The notes: a model not told the origin generated them from the sequence alone. Counted from the first letter of the stretch, positions 23,167 through 38,200 are shown. The stretch: DNA of 64,000 nt from Axinella damicornis (GCA_963931865.1 OZ007514.1:186001-250000), one strand, 5' to 3'. Program-made: numbers and translations.

Positions 23167-23959
23167 GGGGGGGGTAACTTATTATTCATGTAGTCAACTG
23201 GACTGGACTGCATGCACAAGCTCCTTTGTTCACTCAGATGAAAAGTGTATGTATCTATATGTATCTATCTATATTTATGTTTCACTCGCATCTCATTGTA
23301 CTACCCACAGTCGGGTCCTCTTTTCTTTCTTTGTGTCATTTATGCCAGCAAAGCGCTCACAATCAATCAATCAATCAAATCTTTAAAGTCATGTTCCCTG
23401 CATCAGCAGCCAGGGCTTATGAGATGACAAAAAAGGAACAGCACAAGAACAGACAAACACATAGTGACATACAGACACCGTTTTAGGCTGTGAGCTTGGT
23501 AGCCTTGGTGTGCGCACCTGAGTTTATTCCATGCAGCTAGGGCAGAAAATCTCAGTGTATAAAGTCTATAGCATCCCAGATGCTTGGATAAAGTGGAATT
23601 CACAGATCTCGTATACAAGTAGAACTCAAAGTCACCATTACTTACTGCATATCCACTATAACTGCAGATGGTAGACGGCAGGAGCCCATAACGGCACTCA
23701 TAAGCTCCTGTAGACAGCTGCTGTATACGAATACGTTTGCAGCACTAAAAGTCAAGAAATGATTGCATTTGCATCACAACTCGAATTGCAACATGCACAC
23801 TCGACCCATAAGGACTTGTAGCAACATGATCAATGTTACACAGCAACCATATGCCTGCACTGTATATGTACTGCTGTACAAATGACACGCAGGCAAAAGT
23901 GAAATTGTTATGCGCACATTACATGCATGGGGTTCAGATATAAATGGATCCATAGAGCT
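23109..23959. other. Intergenic with TG microsatellite
   Basis: A (TG)n tract followed by a G run lies at about 23135-23173, just after the 7TM stop codon. No further gene was seen before the SEC62 stop at 23960. Confidence 0.5.
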
Positions 23960-26900
23960 TCACTGGGTGTTTGTTTCTTGTTCATCAACTTCATCTTCAC
24001 GATCTGATCCAGAAGCATCGCTATCTTCTTCACTCACTTTCTCACTTTCAACGCCTTTAGGCTCATCAGAATTCTCTGAAACTTTCTTCTTTTTTGACCT
24101 CTTCTTTGATTTTGAGCTTCTTTCAATTGAATACAGAGGCAAGAAGGAAGCAAAAAACCCACATTTATCATTCTCCAAGTTTGGCAGAATCCAGAATTGC
24201 ACCCTTCCCATTGTAGCGACTGTAATTAGCCCAAAGAGGAACCATCGGACTGTGGCCAAAGGTGGAGGAAAATAAATAACAGACTGTGGTAATCTGAAGC
24301 AAGAGCGCATGATGACATCATCAGCATTGCGGTGGAGGAGGAAGAGCGTGTAATGGTGAAATGGGTAGAATGTCTCACATGTACCAACTAAAAATAGAGA
24401 ACGTGAGCTCAGCCGAGGCTTAGTCTACATCTGATTTTACCGCAGGAGAATACGAAGCTACATGCTCTTCCTCCGCCATACTGGCAAAACTCAACATCAA
24501 AGGTATTAGTGTGAGGCTCCTAACCATATACCAACAGATTACTGAGTCAGGCTACCCACCATCAACAATGTCAGCTTTACAGAACGTTACGTTACAGGTT
24601 TAATACTGCCTGTTCTACCAGCCCCTCTAGTGCACCACAGGCTTCGCTGGCTAGATTTATCCACTCACTTCAAAGGAGGTATTAATCACATAATGTAGAT
24701 AAATATTTGTTACAATCCTGGCCACTAAACTTACCCACAATGACAACCAGAAGAGCTCCAATGAGGACAAATAAGGTCATGCTGAGGTACCACACTCCCA
24801 CACGAGTGGAGTCCGGCCAAAGTGGTTGCAATGTCACTGCGATTGCACCAAGAACTGCACAGAGGAGAGGCAGACCGGAAATGCGAATATGATTATCATA
24901 GCAATTAGAGTTGTGTAATACTGGATGCTATAGGGCTGTGCCATAATCGTAATTTATCCTTTATCGTGATAATATTGACATCGATCCATAGTTCTTAAAT
25001 GGCATAACAACCTTGCTCGTTCCTGTGAAGACCACTGCCATTAGATGTTTTCTAGCTATATATTCTTATTATTGCCCATGCCTATACTGGATGCTTTCAT
25101 AGCTGCTGGTGTGGTTGGATGGTTAAGTAACCGATACAGTTGCAATGACAGCATGCAACTGGCTCCGACTGACCACTGACCACTGACCTCTCTATAGTGT
25201 ACCTGCATCGTGCTGAAGATTCCAAAATACCAATTTACAATTGAGTTGATGATGATGTCACAGCACGAAAGCAGACTCCACAGACTATGTATTAAAATTT
25301 CAATTGACTTGAAGTTCTACAGAGCAAATGTATACCGTAGTTGCCGATTATTTCGCGTGCCAAAAAATTCGCGGTCTAGCCACTAAACGTGACACAAAAA
25401 TATTTCGCGGTGGGAAATTTTCGCTGATTACTTCCGCGGAAAAAAAATCCGCTCGTAATAACTTACTATTGACACGTGCGATCGTGCTGATGGAACTGTG
25501 TACGCGTGGCTACCACGTCTACAGCGAAGCAACTGCCGGGGAAGAGCTACTGTGTGAGCGTGAGCCCAGGAACACGAAGGACAGTAACTGTTATGCCTAG
25601 CGCTAGCTGTGGAAATATATTTCGCGGGTTTAATATTCGCGGTATTAGTTCATCCGCAAATACCGCAAAAATTTCCCCACCGCGAAATTAACTGCAACTA
25701 CGGTACATCAGTTACTGAGCAGGATCAAAAGCATTGCAGCGCTAGTCTTGCCATTTAATGCCATCTCTCAGTGACGACAAGGACAGTTACCAGAGTGGAT
25801 AGCAGTTGAAGCACAGGCACAACAGCTGGACAACAGCTTGAGTGACGATCACGCAAGCTGTTGTCCAGCTGTAACAAGCAGTACTCGAGAGGACCAACTT
25901 CGGATTCACATTGCACTGAGCACATCGCTTTGATCAGAAGAGCATGCAGCAGAACATGCTAAAGACATACAAGGTAAATACAGCTTTTGTTTTAACAGGT
26001 TCTTGACAACTTCCTGTCTCCACAGCATACAAAGCACTCCAGCGCTCCAGGGAGGGCTCCAGGGAAGGACATACAGCCCTCACAGGTGTCAGTGTTAGAC
26101 AACAGCATGGATTCACTCAAAGCCAATCACAGAGTTGAAATTATGGAATGGTAGAATGCCACGGGATTTACACATAATAAGGCTACTGGCTTGATATAAC
26201 GTCCAAGATGGATGCTAACAAAAAAAATCTGCACTATGTATCAGCTGTAAAGAGGCAATTGACATAAGTTGCCACAATCAGTCGAGTTAGTGCGGTCAAC
26301 TTCTTTGAGGTGTGGCTTACGGGTAGGGAATAATATGAGAAGTGTATGTCGTTGCCATGGCATCCTTTCACCTGAAGGAATTACTGAGTCTATACATCCA
26401 GGGTGGTGACGTCATCCCCGACCACAGGGTGGTGATGTCATCCCTGACCACAGGGTGGTGATGTCATCCCCGACCACAGGGTGGTGACCACCTGCTCAGA
26501 CTCCAGTGCATGTCCTAACTACCTTCCTACCCACACTACAAACGTTAAAAGGTAACCAGTCCAAAAGAGGAAGTTACCGGTAATGGCTGCTGCCCAGCCT
26601 CGATCCTCGGTACAGGGGTATAGCACTTGTGCAGTGATGTCACCCACTAAGTACACACACACATGCAAAGCCATAGAGTCCACACAGACTACCTCCCACT
26701 TGTATTTCCACATGAATTTCCCTACTTTGTCTACATAAGGTGCTATATCCGTCTCCCACAATATTATGACTGGCAGTTTGCAATAGCAAACCGGAAGTAC
26801 CTCAAACACTGTGTTATAGTGTTACCAGGAGCCCATAATGAGAAGCAGTGCCCCACTATGTGGAACAGCTTTGTTCTAAACAGACAGCCTGCATGTGACC

Positions 26901-29900
26901 ATACACGGAAACTAAGTGTCACATAAAAGACTTAACCGATTAATTGCGGAATTCTTTCAATGGAGGTCACCGCAGCGAGTGCACTATAAACACAAGGACG
27001 TTTGTCTCGTGCTATATTTGCCTCGAAACCATGCCCGCGTGAAATATTTTCAATAGTGCACGAACGTAAGTGGTGTAATAATTGCAACATACACGGAGTG
27101 CTATTTCCGGTGCTCTATTTTCCAGTGGAAAGTTCAGCACACTATGCGCATTATGGAAAATAAAGCACACTTCGGCCCTTTCATCTTCTATGGCTTCATA
27201 CAATAAAGTCTATAGGGATCTGGAACCCTTTAAGTACACTTCACGTGGGGTTTGAAGCTCCTAACTTCTGCCATTGCTGCCATCCTCTGCAGATTTGTGA
27301 CGTTAAAGACTTTCAGTCACGGCTCTCAGCCAATGAATGCCAGCACAGACTGAGAAAATAAGTTTCACTGCCAGAAATGGAGTCCCTATATATAATAGCC
27401 AGAAGAGTGTTTCCCAAAGGAGGACAGAAATGGCCCACTCAGTGCCAACCAAGCCCAGACGCAGCCATGTTATAATATCTCAGCCTAGTGCAGACCCCCC
27501 CCCCCCCCCCCCCCCCCCCCCAACCATCCCACCCTCTCTGCTGACATTGAGTACAGCCTAAGTGTTAGTGGGCTTACCTACAGCTAGGCCAATGATGTAT
27601 GTGCTGCTACTGGGAGGATCAAACTGCCAATAATACACCTGTGAGGATAGAAACACAATTACTAATTTTGCCCTCACAATTAAAAACTCTACGGTACTAG
27701 TCTTTAGGTGAAGTATGCCTGCTGGCATAATTGTGTGCATAATAGTTGATATGCAGTGCCCCTAGCACACGCTGGTCGCACAGTAAGCAGCCAGTGATGA
27801 TGCGGTTCTCTCAATACTGTATACCGGGAAATCTTGTCGATGGTTAGAATGGCTAGCAAAATTCCCAGGTGTACGGTATGTTCAGCAGAGGAAACTAGTG
27901 AACCTTCAACAAGTAAGTTGACAAGAGATACAGACTTCTGGCCGTGTGCTGTATTCCCTACTGTGGCTAGGCACTGCAGTTAGCCTCCCCCTCACGTCCA
28001 CATTGCACCAATACCCAAGTTCTTAACTGATAGGACTTCTGTTTTGCAACGTGCATGGTTGCTCAATGGTAGCACAATAACGGTGATGACTGACAATAAC
28101 AAAAACACGCACATACTCCATGGAGACTCTACAAACAAATCATTTCAGGAGCAATTCACCAAGTGTTACACAGTAATATAAACACTCACTTTTACCTACT
28201 GCCTACTGTCAGGGCAGGGCTTGAATTCTAACCACATAAGGTGTATTAACTTTGTGGGTAGATTGTGCAGCAACTCAGTGGGCAAACGTTGCTATAGCAA
28301 CATGGAAGGTGTGCCACTAGGGGCTCCGGGGATACACACCTGGGAAACTTCTGAAAGGTCGATACAGACCTTAGAACAAATGTGAGCTTCAGACTGGGGT
28401 ACTGTTCTAAGCCCTTCAGGTAGTTCTCAGCTTCTGTGCATAGAACTCCCTGAAGTGCTTAGAACAACATGCGAAACAACCATATAGCGTTGTTCCCAGG
28501 CCAGGGAACGAGGATAAAACAACCAGACAGTAGCCATTAGCTACCTAATGGAACCTGCAGTGAGGTATAGACTGCTGGACACAAGAGTGCACATTGCAAA
28601 CTTACAGAAACAGCATGAGATGGTAACCGGAGATTGTGGGCGTCATAGAGCAGCTGTAGTTCTAAACTGATACTGAAACTGCTAATGTATTAGGTTCCAA
28701 CAATCAACTACCACACACACAGGGAAGCCTCACAGAAAGTGGCAGCATAAGATTAAGGCTATGAAGTTGGCATGTGCAAGACTGTGTATCAGAAGCTGAA
28801 AGTGGTGTACAGCGGTGTCTTGTTGGTGGGCAAGCCCTTCTCCTTTGGCGGTCCAGCTGTTATTTGTGTTCCCTTTGTGGTTCAATAGAAATTCCTATGG
28901 ATCCAGTTGCTGAACGTGCCTTCTTGCTGGCAATCTAGTGCAGCGCACTTTTGACACCTAACTTCATCTACCATTATTCAACATTCCTATCACTCTTGGC
29001 ACGAACAGTCAGTGCCTTGTTCAGGGAGTGCTCTAGTAAACCTGCAGCCATGGCAATGACTATGACCAAGTTAGTCAATAGCAACTGTGGTAAGCAAGCA
29101 GACTAGGGTGTTCATGGTTGTCATGGTAACACTGTAAACAATGGCAAAGCACAGCAAGCATAGTAAACAACACGAGGTAAGGGTCAAGTACTTCCTCAGT
29201 GGCCATACCAATGTGCACCAGGACCTCAGGACCAGCTGGAATGTGCACCAGGACCTCAGGAAAAGCTGGAATGTGCATCAGAACCTTGGGACCAGCTGGT
29301 GCACACATCAGAACCTCGGGACCAGCTGGTACATACCAGAAGTACCTCCAGTGCAGAATGAATTAGCAATAATGGAAGGATTCAATAGTTAAGCGCTAAC
29401 CTAATTGCACTGAATTACCATTACAGGAGTGGGAAGGGACCTCCTAGATATGCCACACTCCAATTTGTAGGGGCTTCATGTGAGACCCTGATCTCAGAAA
29501 GTTGCCACTGCAGGTCATACCTACAGGCAGCCTTACTAGTTGACGTATCTATATTTACGATCATGCCATATGATGTGAACTCACTGTACTCTTGAGTGAC
29601 TAGTTGGTGTTACCGTAGCATCGCAAAGAGTACCAGTGGGCGGTGCACTTGACATGCTCACCAAACGGGGGTGGGCACTCTTTTAAGCATTTCTGCATTC
29701 CTCTGGCTTGTAGTTGTGAATCATCAGTTATCATCCGCAACTCTCCACCGAACAGGTATGCGAGTTGAAAGATGAATGTAGCTGCACTCAGACAGACTTT
29801 TGTCACTATAGTGATTGGTCCATATAGCCTTCGGTATGCCTGACAATGATGGCAGTGCTGGTTTCTGCTACCCTCAGGCTAACAATGATGGCAGCGCTGG

Positions 29901-32900
29901 TTTCTGCTACCCTCAGGCTAACAATGACGGCAGCGCTGGTTTCTGCTACCCTCAGGCTAACAATGACGGCAGCGCTGGTTTCTGCTACCCTCAGGCTAAC
30001 AATGATGGCAGCGCTGGTTTCTGCTACCCTCAGGCTAACAATGATGGCAGCGCTGGTTTCAGCTACCCTCAGGCTAACAATGATGGCAGCGCTGGTTTCA
30101 GCTACCCTCAGGCTAACAATGATGGCAGCGCTGGTTTCTGCTACCCTCAGGCTAACAATGACGGCAGCGCTGGTTTCTGCTACCCTCAGGCTAACAATGA
30201 TGGCAGCGCTGGTTTCTGCTACCCTCAGGCTAACAATGATGGCAGCGCTGGTTTCTGCTACCCTCAGGCTAACAATGATGGCAGCGCTGGTTTCAGCTAC
30301 CCTCAGGCTAACAATGATGGCAGCGCTGGTTTCAGCTACCCTCAGGCTAACAATGATGGCAGCGCTGGTTTCAGCTGCCCTCAGGCTAACAATTCGGTTA
30401 ATCATAAGCGAATGAGGTTGATGCATGTAACTGTTGTGTTTTCTGCCATTTCCGCACACTCGAACCAACACCTATTCTCCCGCGTGTGACGCTATCTTGA
30501 GAGACTGATGGGTTCTCAATCAAGTGAACTTCGACCTTACTGATCGAGTCAAAAGTGGAGTGATGAGTGCTCTTCCGAAAGCGGGTGCTTTTTTGCGACA
30601 CTACAGTATATCCAGGTGTGTAGTGTGTGTACAAATGAATAACTGAAGCAGATATAATTACCAAAAATTCTGGCCCTGACAAAATCCAGTTAAATGCCAT
30701 CAAACATTGAAAGTGAATGTATGTACTTATACATGCAGTGCTGCCATATAAGCACATGTTGGTAGGACTCCATCACAGCAGGCAACTCGCTGGTACACTG
30801 TGATACCATGTGAAGTAGCAGCACTGAGTCACAAATGGACATGTGGACTCCAGAGATAAAGGATCAGATGACACTGTACAGTACTACAGGATCAGATCAC
30901 ACTGTACAGTACTACAGGATCAGATGACACTGTACAGTACTACAGGATCAGATCACACTGTACAGTACTACAGGATCAGATGACACTGTACAGTACTACA
31001 GGATCAGATCACACTGTACAGTACTACAGGATCAGATCACACTGTACAGTACATACACTCTGTACAGTACTATAGGATCAGATCACACTGTACAGTACAT
31101 ACACTCTGTACAGTACTATAGGATCAGATGACACTGTACAGTACTACAGGATCAGATCACACTGTACAGTACTATAGGATCAGATCACACTGTACAGTAC
31201 TACAGGATCAGATCACACTACACAGTACTATAGGATCAGATCACACTGTACAGTACTATAGGATCAGATCACACTGTACAGTACTACAGGATCAGATCAC
31301 ACTACACAGTACTATAGGATCAGATCACACTGTACAGTACTACAGGATCAGATCACACTACACAGTACTACAGGATCAGATCACACTGTACAGTACTATA
31401 GGATCAGATCACACTACACAGTACTATAGGATCAGATCACAGTACTACAGGATCAGATCACACTGTACAGTACTATAGGATCAGATCACACTATACGGTA
31501 CTACAGGATCAGATCACACTATACGGTACTACAGGATCAGATCACAGTACTATAGGATCAGATCACACTACACAGTACTACAGGATCAGATCACACTACA
31601 CAGTACTACAGGATCAGATCACACTACACAGTACTACAGGATCAGATCACACTATACGGTACTATAGGATCAGATCACACTACACAGTACTACAGGATCA
31701 GATCACACTATATGGTACTATATAGGATCAGATCACACTACACAGTACTACAGGATCAGATCACACTATACGGTACTATAGGATCAGATCACACTACACA
31801 GTACTACAGGATCAGATCACACTACACAGTACTACAGGATCAGATCACACTATACGGTACTATAGGATCAGATCACACTACACAGTACTACAGGATCAGA
31901 TCACACTATAAGGTACTATAGGATCAGATCACACTACACAGTACTACAGGATCAGATCACAGTACTACAGGATCAGATCACACTATGGTCGCTGATTTTC
32001 TGCTTTCACAGTGTTTATGCAAACCAAACCACATATTTCCTAACAGTACATCGTTGCCTTGGGGTGTGGTCAGCAATGCCTGCAGTAGTGCATAGTATCA
32101 CCTGCTGCTACCGCTTACATCATCAGTGTCGAGAAAGGTTTGTTGCTGGTGAGTTTCCAGTCGAAATTTTTTCTTCTTTTTCTTCCCCTCTTCTCCCTGC
32201 TGCTCCTTATCCTGGGGAGGGATACAGAGGGAGGAGAGGGAGACACAGGGAGAGAAGAGAGGGGAGGGAAACGGAGGGAGGAGAGGGGAAGGAGGGAATG
32301 AACAGGAGAGGTAGTCGTAAAGTAGTGTGTGTGTGTGTGTGTGTGTGGGGGGGGGGGGGAGCCTGGGAATGAGGTTACTACTCCACACCTGCATGTTCAC
32401 CAACGATAGTCCCTCTTGGGACAGTATGACGAGCTGCTAATGAATTGCCAAGAGAAACAATCAGCTCCTTACTGAGAAATTAGAGAGTCTTGTAATAGGA
32501 CCTTCTTTTGTGCTTGTCTGGGAACGAGAGTACATACACACATGCTCTGGGTGGCACACATGCCTCGTTCACAGCTACAAGCTAAAATATGGATGGAGGC
32601 CTCGGAATGAGCCTAGTATATTAGCCACATACACTGATACCTCACACGCTGCTTGGTGGCACCTCGATGTCTCAGAAGGATATTCCCATAATGTGCCGAG
32701 GCATGCCACAAATCACCAGCAAATTAGTCGGTTGCTGCATGCCCACACTGTCTGAAAACAGCTGCCCGTTGTTTACTGAACTGGCTACCCACTTCCACAA
32801 TACTTTAATGAAATAAACACTTCACTTCCTAACACGCGGTCATCCTTCATAACCGCAGTGACGAGCAAGGTGACAACTACAGTCATACAAAAGACTAGCT

Positions 32901-35171
32901 ACAGCTTCAATTGATCAGCTTGCATCCTTCCCTGGTCACCATCAGGCGCCACTTTTCCCAGGTCACGACCAGGCGCCATCCTTAATTCCATAGGTGGCCG
33001 CAATCCCAAACAGTAGAGAATGAGAGGAGCAGAGCCAGGAAGCCATACTTCTGGGAGCCTAGGCCGTCACTCATAGCATTTGTAGCCAACAGTAGTTCCA
33101 GACGGGTGGACGGCCTGGCCCATCATATCCAACAGTAGTTCCAGACGGGTTGACGGCCTGGCCCATTTGTTTATGCACCGTGGATTGAGGTCACCTGTCA
33201 GCACAAAACCTTACTAAATGTGGTTAGGCAATCCACTATCTGATTGGTCAGATTCTGACAGGTGGCTTACAGTCCACAGTAAAGCTCTCCAGGGTGAAGG
33301 CAACATGGCAGCTCAAAAGTGTTCATGACAACTAATAGTTTTGCCATAGCTTTGATCAACAACCAGAAGCCAGCAAATTTAGGGACTAGTGGTGATTTCC
33401 ACAACAACAGCTAGCTGGCATTGTCAACAATTGCTGACAAGACCTTTCCAGACATACATCACCACTCAGTGCCAGCAGGGGGATCCCACTTCGAGGCAAG
33501 GCTAGGATCGGATTACACGCTCTAGAGAGGGGCTACATTCTGTACTGCTGTATCCAGGAAATGGTTTGGGCTCCCAATGTTCTTTGATTACAGTGCTTCT
33601 GCTGAAACCAATCCAAGTGCCAGCCAGTAGCTTGCATGGTTGCTACACGTGGGGCTACTGAACCAAAGATGCTTTCCAAAGGAAGTAGAACAGACCATTG
33701 TCGGATAAGAATTGGAGGGCTGAATGTCACTCCTAGACTGGATGCAAAACCCTTAAAGTCATTTCAGCTCAATTAATGCCACTTGTGTGCTGCCTGCACT
33801 CCTCAAATTTACAGCACAAGAAGAGGAATTCCTGTTTGGGATGCTGCAGCAGCTGCTTTGGTACAGTGCTGGGAGCACGTGTTGCTACTAGCCTCGTTCC
33901 CAGGCCTCCAGCCAGATTTCATCTCGCCGCCAAGATAAAATCTGGGTGGAGGACTGGGGATGAGGCGACATTTGCTACTCAAAATCAAACAGAGAAAGGT
34001 TCCCTTTTGAATGGTACAGTAGAGTCATTACGATGAGGTGATTGTTTGTGAAAATCGACTCAGGGAAATCGACCTTTAAGGTGTAATTTCAAATGTCAAA
34101 AAGTGTAACTATAAATGCTAGCTTTGTGTGATATAAATAAAACGGGGTTAGACGAGTGCCTGCAACGGAAACAAGCGCCATAACCTTTTCATTTCCATTC
34201 ACTGGATATTGGCCTGAGAAAATGCTGTTCATGATCGAAATAATGCTGTAAATACCAAGAATCAGTTATAGGGTTGACAACATAAATATTGAAAAAAATC
34301 CAAAATCAAAACATTTTGCGCTGTATAGTGCTAAGTGGGTCATATTCGGAAACTGAAAATTCTTGGTCAACTTACAAATCACTGGGAAAACGGCTAATTC
34401 CAAAGATGGCAAGTGCTTGGATCATCAAAGACAGGCCAATTACTGTAATGTGACCCCCTCAGCATTCACCGCAAACACTGAGTGAAGGTTACAAGAGTTC
34501 ACAGTTGTTCGTACACAATAGCAGTTGGTAGTGTTCTTGTATTCTTGCGTAACAACAGAATGAGTATGACTTCTGCTTGTAACCCAAGATTATTTGGCAC
34601 ATACTTTCAGGCTATTGCGCATTGGTGAACCAGAAGTCTTACACAATACAAATTTAAGTGCACCCAAGGCACTGTGTAATAAAATGTGCACATAAAATCA
34701 CATTCAAAAGCCCACTTTACACAGGTAAGTTTGATTGAGTAGTACGTAGGTCCATTGTGATCAGCATTAATATGTTCTCTGATGGTAGACATGAAAGAAG
34801 TGGTTTATGCTGAGAGGGTCACAGTTTTGCAGGGATCAATTAACCTCAGTACTGTGTCAGCCTTCCAGGGATGTGGCCGACTTGTTACCATGGTAATGAG
34901 CCATGGATGTGGCCGACATGTTACCATGGTAATGAGCCACGGATGTGGCCGACATGTTACCATGGTAATGAGCCATGTGATGGCACAATGACATACAACT
35001 GAGATCACCTGCTTCCTTGTCTTGGATGAGTCAGTGATTTTCCCTTCTTTCCTCTTCACCGGTTCAGCCTCCCGCCTCCCGCCTTTCTTCTCCCCTCCCT
35101 CCTCCTTTGCATCCACCTTTGGCTTCACCTCCACCTTGTTGGCACGAACAAAGAACTCGTTCTTGAGAAGG

Positions 35172-35207
<36 letters not shown>

Positions 35208-38200
35208 TAATTATTTGGTCATGAGAATATACCATCAACAACCACCATGCTCTGCACACTGCAGGCAACCCAAGTGAGGCCTGGTAACAAGGCGGTGAAG
35301 GGGACACTTACTCAACTCTGGCCCTGCCTGGCAGACTAACCAGCTGCACGCTAAGTGGTATTCCATGTTCTTCCAAGGACACAACTTCCTGTCTTCAAAC
35401 AACTCCCTTCACTTGTGGCAAACACAAACCACCCCCTCACCCCTCAACCTTGGCATACCCTGGGTACAGATGAGGAGGTGGTTGTGACTGAGGCTTTTAA
35501 CAAACCTCTGAACTTGAAACGCCTAAGCAGCTTGTTTGCTATATGTGCAGCGTTTTGACCACAAACCAGAAACAGCTCTGTAATCCTCTGTATTCCCAGC
35601 TGGCCTGGTCTGAACGATCAGTAGGTTAGAACAAAATTTAGGTTTGAATTACTAGGCAGGGGACAACATGAAAGTGTTCACATTGTTAATATGCTCCGCA
35701 CGAGAATCTACCAGAAATCAGGTGACTCTGTTAAGTAAAAGAAGAGCTAAATAATTCATTCTCACAACATTATTTTGGTAACCATGCAAAGCACCATCTA
35801 GCTCGCTATCAACTTACAGAACTGCGGTACGTCCAGCATTCTAGGTGTCTCCCCCTCTTATCCCCCCCTCCCCCCCCCCCCCCCCCCCCTTTCTTTCCTG
35901 GCCTTGATGTGGTGATTGGAATGCATTAAGGTCTTCGATCTGGTCATACTTTTGGCTTTCTGTCAGCTTTGCTCTGTCATTTGGTCGGCTTGACACTCAG
36001 CCACTAAGATCGCTAAAACCAGCAGTCAGAGAACTTCCCTCAGCGTGCTGATGTAATATAGTCTGTCTGACATCTAATTGGGTGAAATTTAAACAGCAAC
36101 TCAACTTTCAAGATAAACAACAGAACGAAGGGCTTCCTGGCCTGACGTTTAAACTGCCAATTCATCAACACAATCAGTGATACACCTGATATTATCCTCT
36201 CCAGTGTGGGGTGAGTAGAAGCCACGGAAAGGGCTGTGTGACTTGAAACAGTTTGAGGAATGATCCTCTGAACCTGGCGTCCAGCTCAGGTGGGAATGAT
36301 CAGGCGTTCTGTGTTTGCAAACAGACATGACCGCAAGGTTTCTTCTTCGCCGCTGGTAGGCCACTGAGTGTGACTCCACTACTGATTCTCCACCAGACTG
36401 CTGACACGCAGAATGCTTGCCAACTTGCATGTTGTAAGAGTCCCAAGAACCAGCCTCATTCCCAGACCCTCCCACCCTGACACGGGAACGACACCACTAG
36501 TCTCATTCCCAGACCCTCCCACCCTGACACGGGAACGACGCCACTAGTCTCATTCCCAGACCCTCCCATCCTGACACGGGAACGACGCCACTAGTCTCAT
36601 TCCCAGACCCTCCCATCCTGACACGGGAACGACGCCACTAGTCTCATTCCCAGACCCTCCCATCCTGACACGGGAACGACGCCACTAGTCTCATTCCCAG
36701 ACCCTCCCATCCTGACACGGGAACGACGCCACTAGTCTCATTCCCAGACCCTCCCACCCTGACACAGGGATGACGCCATTTCACTCCCGGACCTCTTCCA
36801 CCCTGACAGGGGTTCGTCTAGTTGAGATGGGAGGGGAAGTCTCCCCTGAACAGCCATGCTCCTCCACCAGACCAGACACACACAAGAGGGTCTCTCCACT
36901 GAGCCCCCAAAACTGATAGTCTATACAGTAGTATATACCAGGCCGCCTGGGAACAAGGCTAATACATGTATGGTACTGCACCTGATGCGCCCTCCAGTTT
37001 GATATTTAAGGAACACGAAACCTAACTAGTTTGCGATCTGAACAGACGTCAGAACCTCCAATGCTCACCATGGTTACTACCATACTGAACAATCAAAGCC
37101 TACTGGGGGGTTGGTCCAGGAAAGTGGTCAGGTGGCTACACGATTACTTACATGCCACAGTATGCAACAGCATCATTTCGAGAGGCAAAGTACGGGGTAT
37201 AGTCGTCTTCTGTACGAGGTAGCTCCGTCCACTTTGACGCCATGAGACAGTCCACTGCCTTAGAGCCTGTAAAGACGAAACACAACATACTCCCTCACAC
37301 ACATGCACACACACACAAATACGTTTACATACTATACACACAACCTGCCACTATAAGATATCCAGAATTAGGCGTCTATTTCAGAGGAAGCTACTGAAGC
37401 TAGCTGTGACAAAAGCACATGTACGTACCAATTAATGGATGTTAGCAGATAGAGTCAAATACCTCACCGGCAAAGTACTCAACCTTCTGTCCCCGGATGA
37501 CAGCATTCTTGCAGCTCACATTGAAGCGAAGGTGCTTCGCCACCTCCTCCATCTTCTTCCTCCGAGCCTTCTTCTCCTTGTCCTCAGTATCCTTATCCTG
37601 GAGGGGGGATGAAGTGATCTTACAGGTCTTGATCCCTCCATCACAGTCTTATCCTGGCCACCTTCCACTCCCTCTTTTCATCAGAGAAAGGATGTAGTAT
37701 CAGTAACAGAATAGAGGTGGCGGGCTTCTGTACGGCAAGGGGTGGTCACTCCAATATGCGCCGCACTTAGAGCTGCGACCGGGGTCACAATCTGTGACCG
37801 TCCAAAAACTGCCAGTGACCCTGTGACTGTCGCAAAAATCCACCGTGACTGCGTGACTTTTTGGTAGTATACGGAGTAATACAGTAAGCTACACCTACAT
37901 CCACCATATACAGGGTCACAATCGCCGGTCGCAGCTCTAAGTATGGCACTTATTGGTGTGACCACCCCTTGTACGGTAAGCTGTTTCCAGACACAGCCCA
38001 AGTTTATATGCTTGCCAGCACTCCTCGCATACACCGTGATGTGCCAGATGTTTTGGAGTTTCATGTGGAAAGAGAAAGGCCTGGGAATCACTACAGAAGT
38101 CCAGGTCCTAGACTGCCCACTCATCTCAAAAGAAACAAACGTGCGCACTAATTAGAATTTAGAACCTGCGCCATTCAGCCTTCAGTCTACGCTCAACTGC

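Noticed and set aside
26519..26809. Minus-strand 96-codon hydrophobic frame (ITAQVLYPCTEDRGWAAA) as an exon of SEC62 or a nested gene
   Set aside because: SEC62 exons 5 and 6 join in phase without it, and I found no partner exons or recognised family; left unannotated.
28770..28890. Plus-strand stretch reading GVLLVGKPFSFGGPAVICVP
   Set aside because: Short, without an ATG or paired exons; probably chance within the SEC62 intron.
29806..30489. 221-, 224- and 189-codon frames as genes
   Set aside because: They all come from a 39-bp minisatellite, open on both strands simply because the period is divisible by three.
33533..33730. Minus-strand frame starting MTFSPPILIRQWSVLL as an exon
   Set aside because: No clear splice sites or recognisable domain; lies among repeats in SEC62 intron 4.
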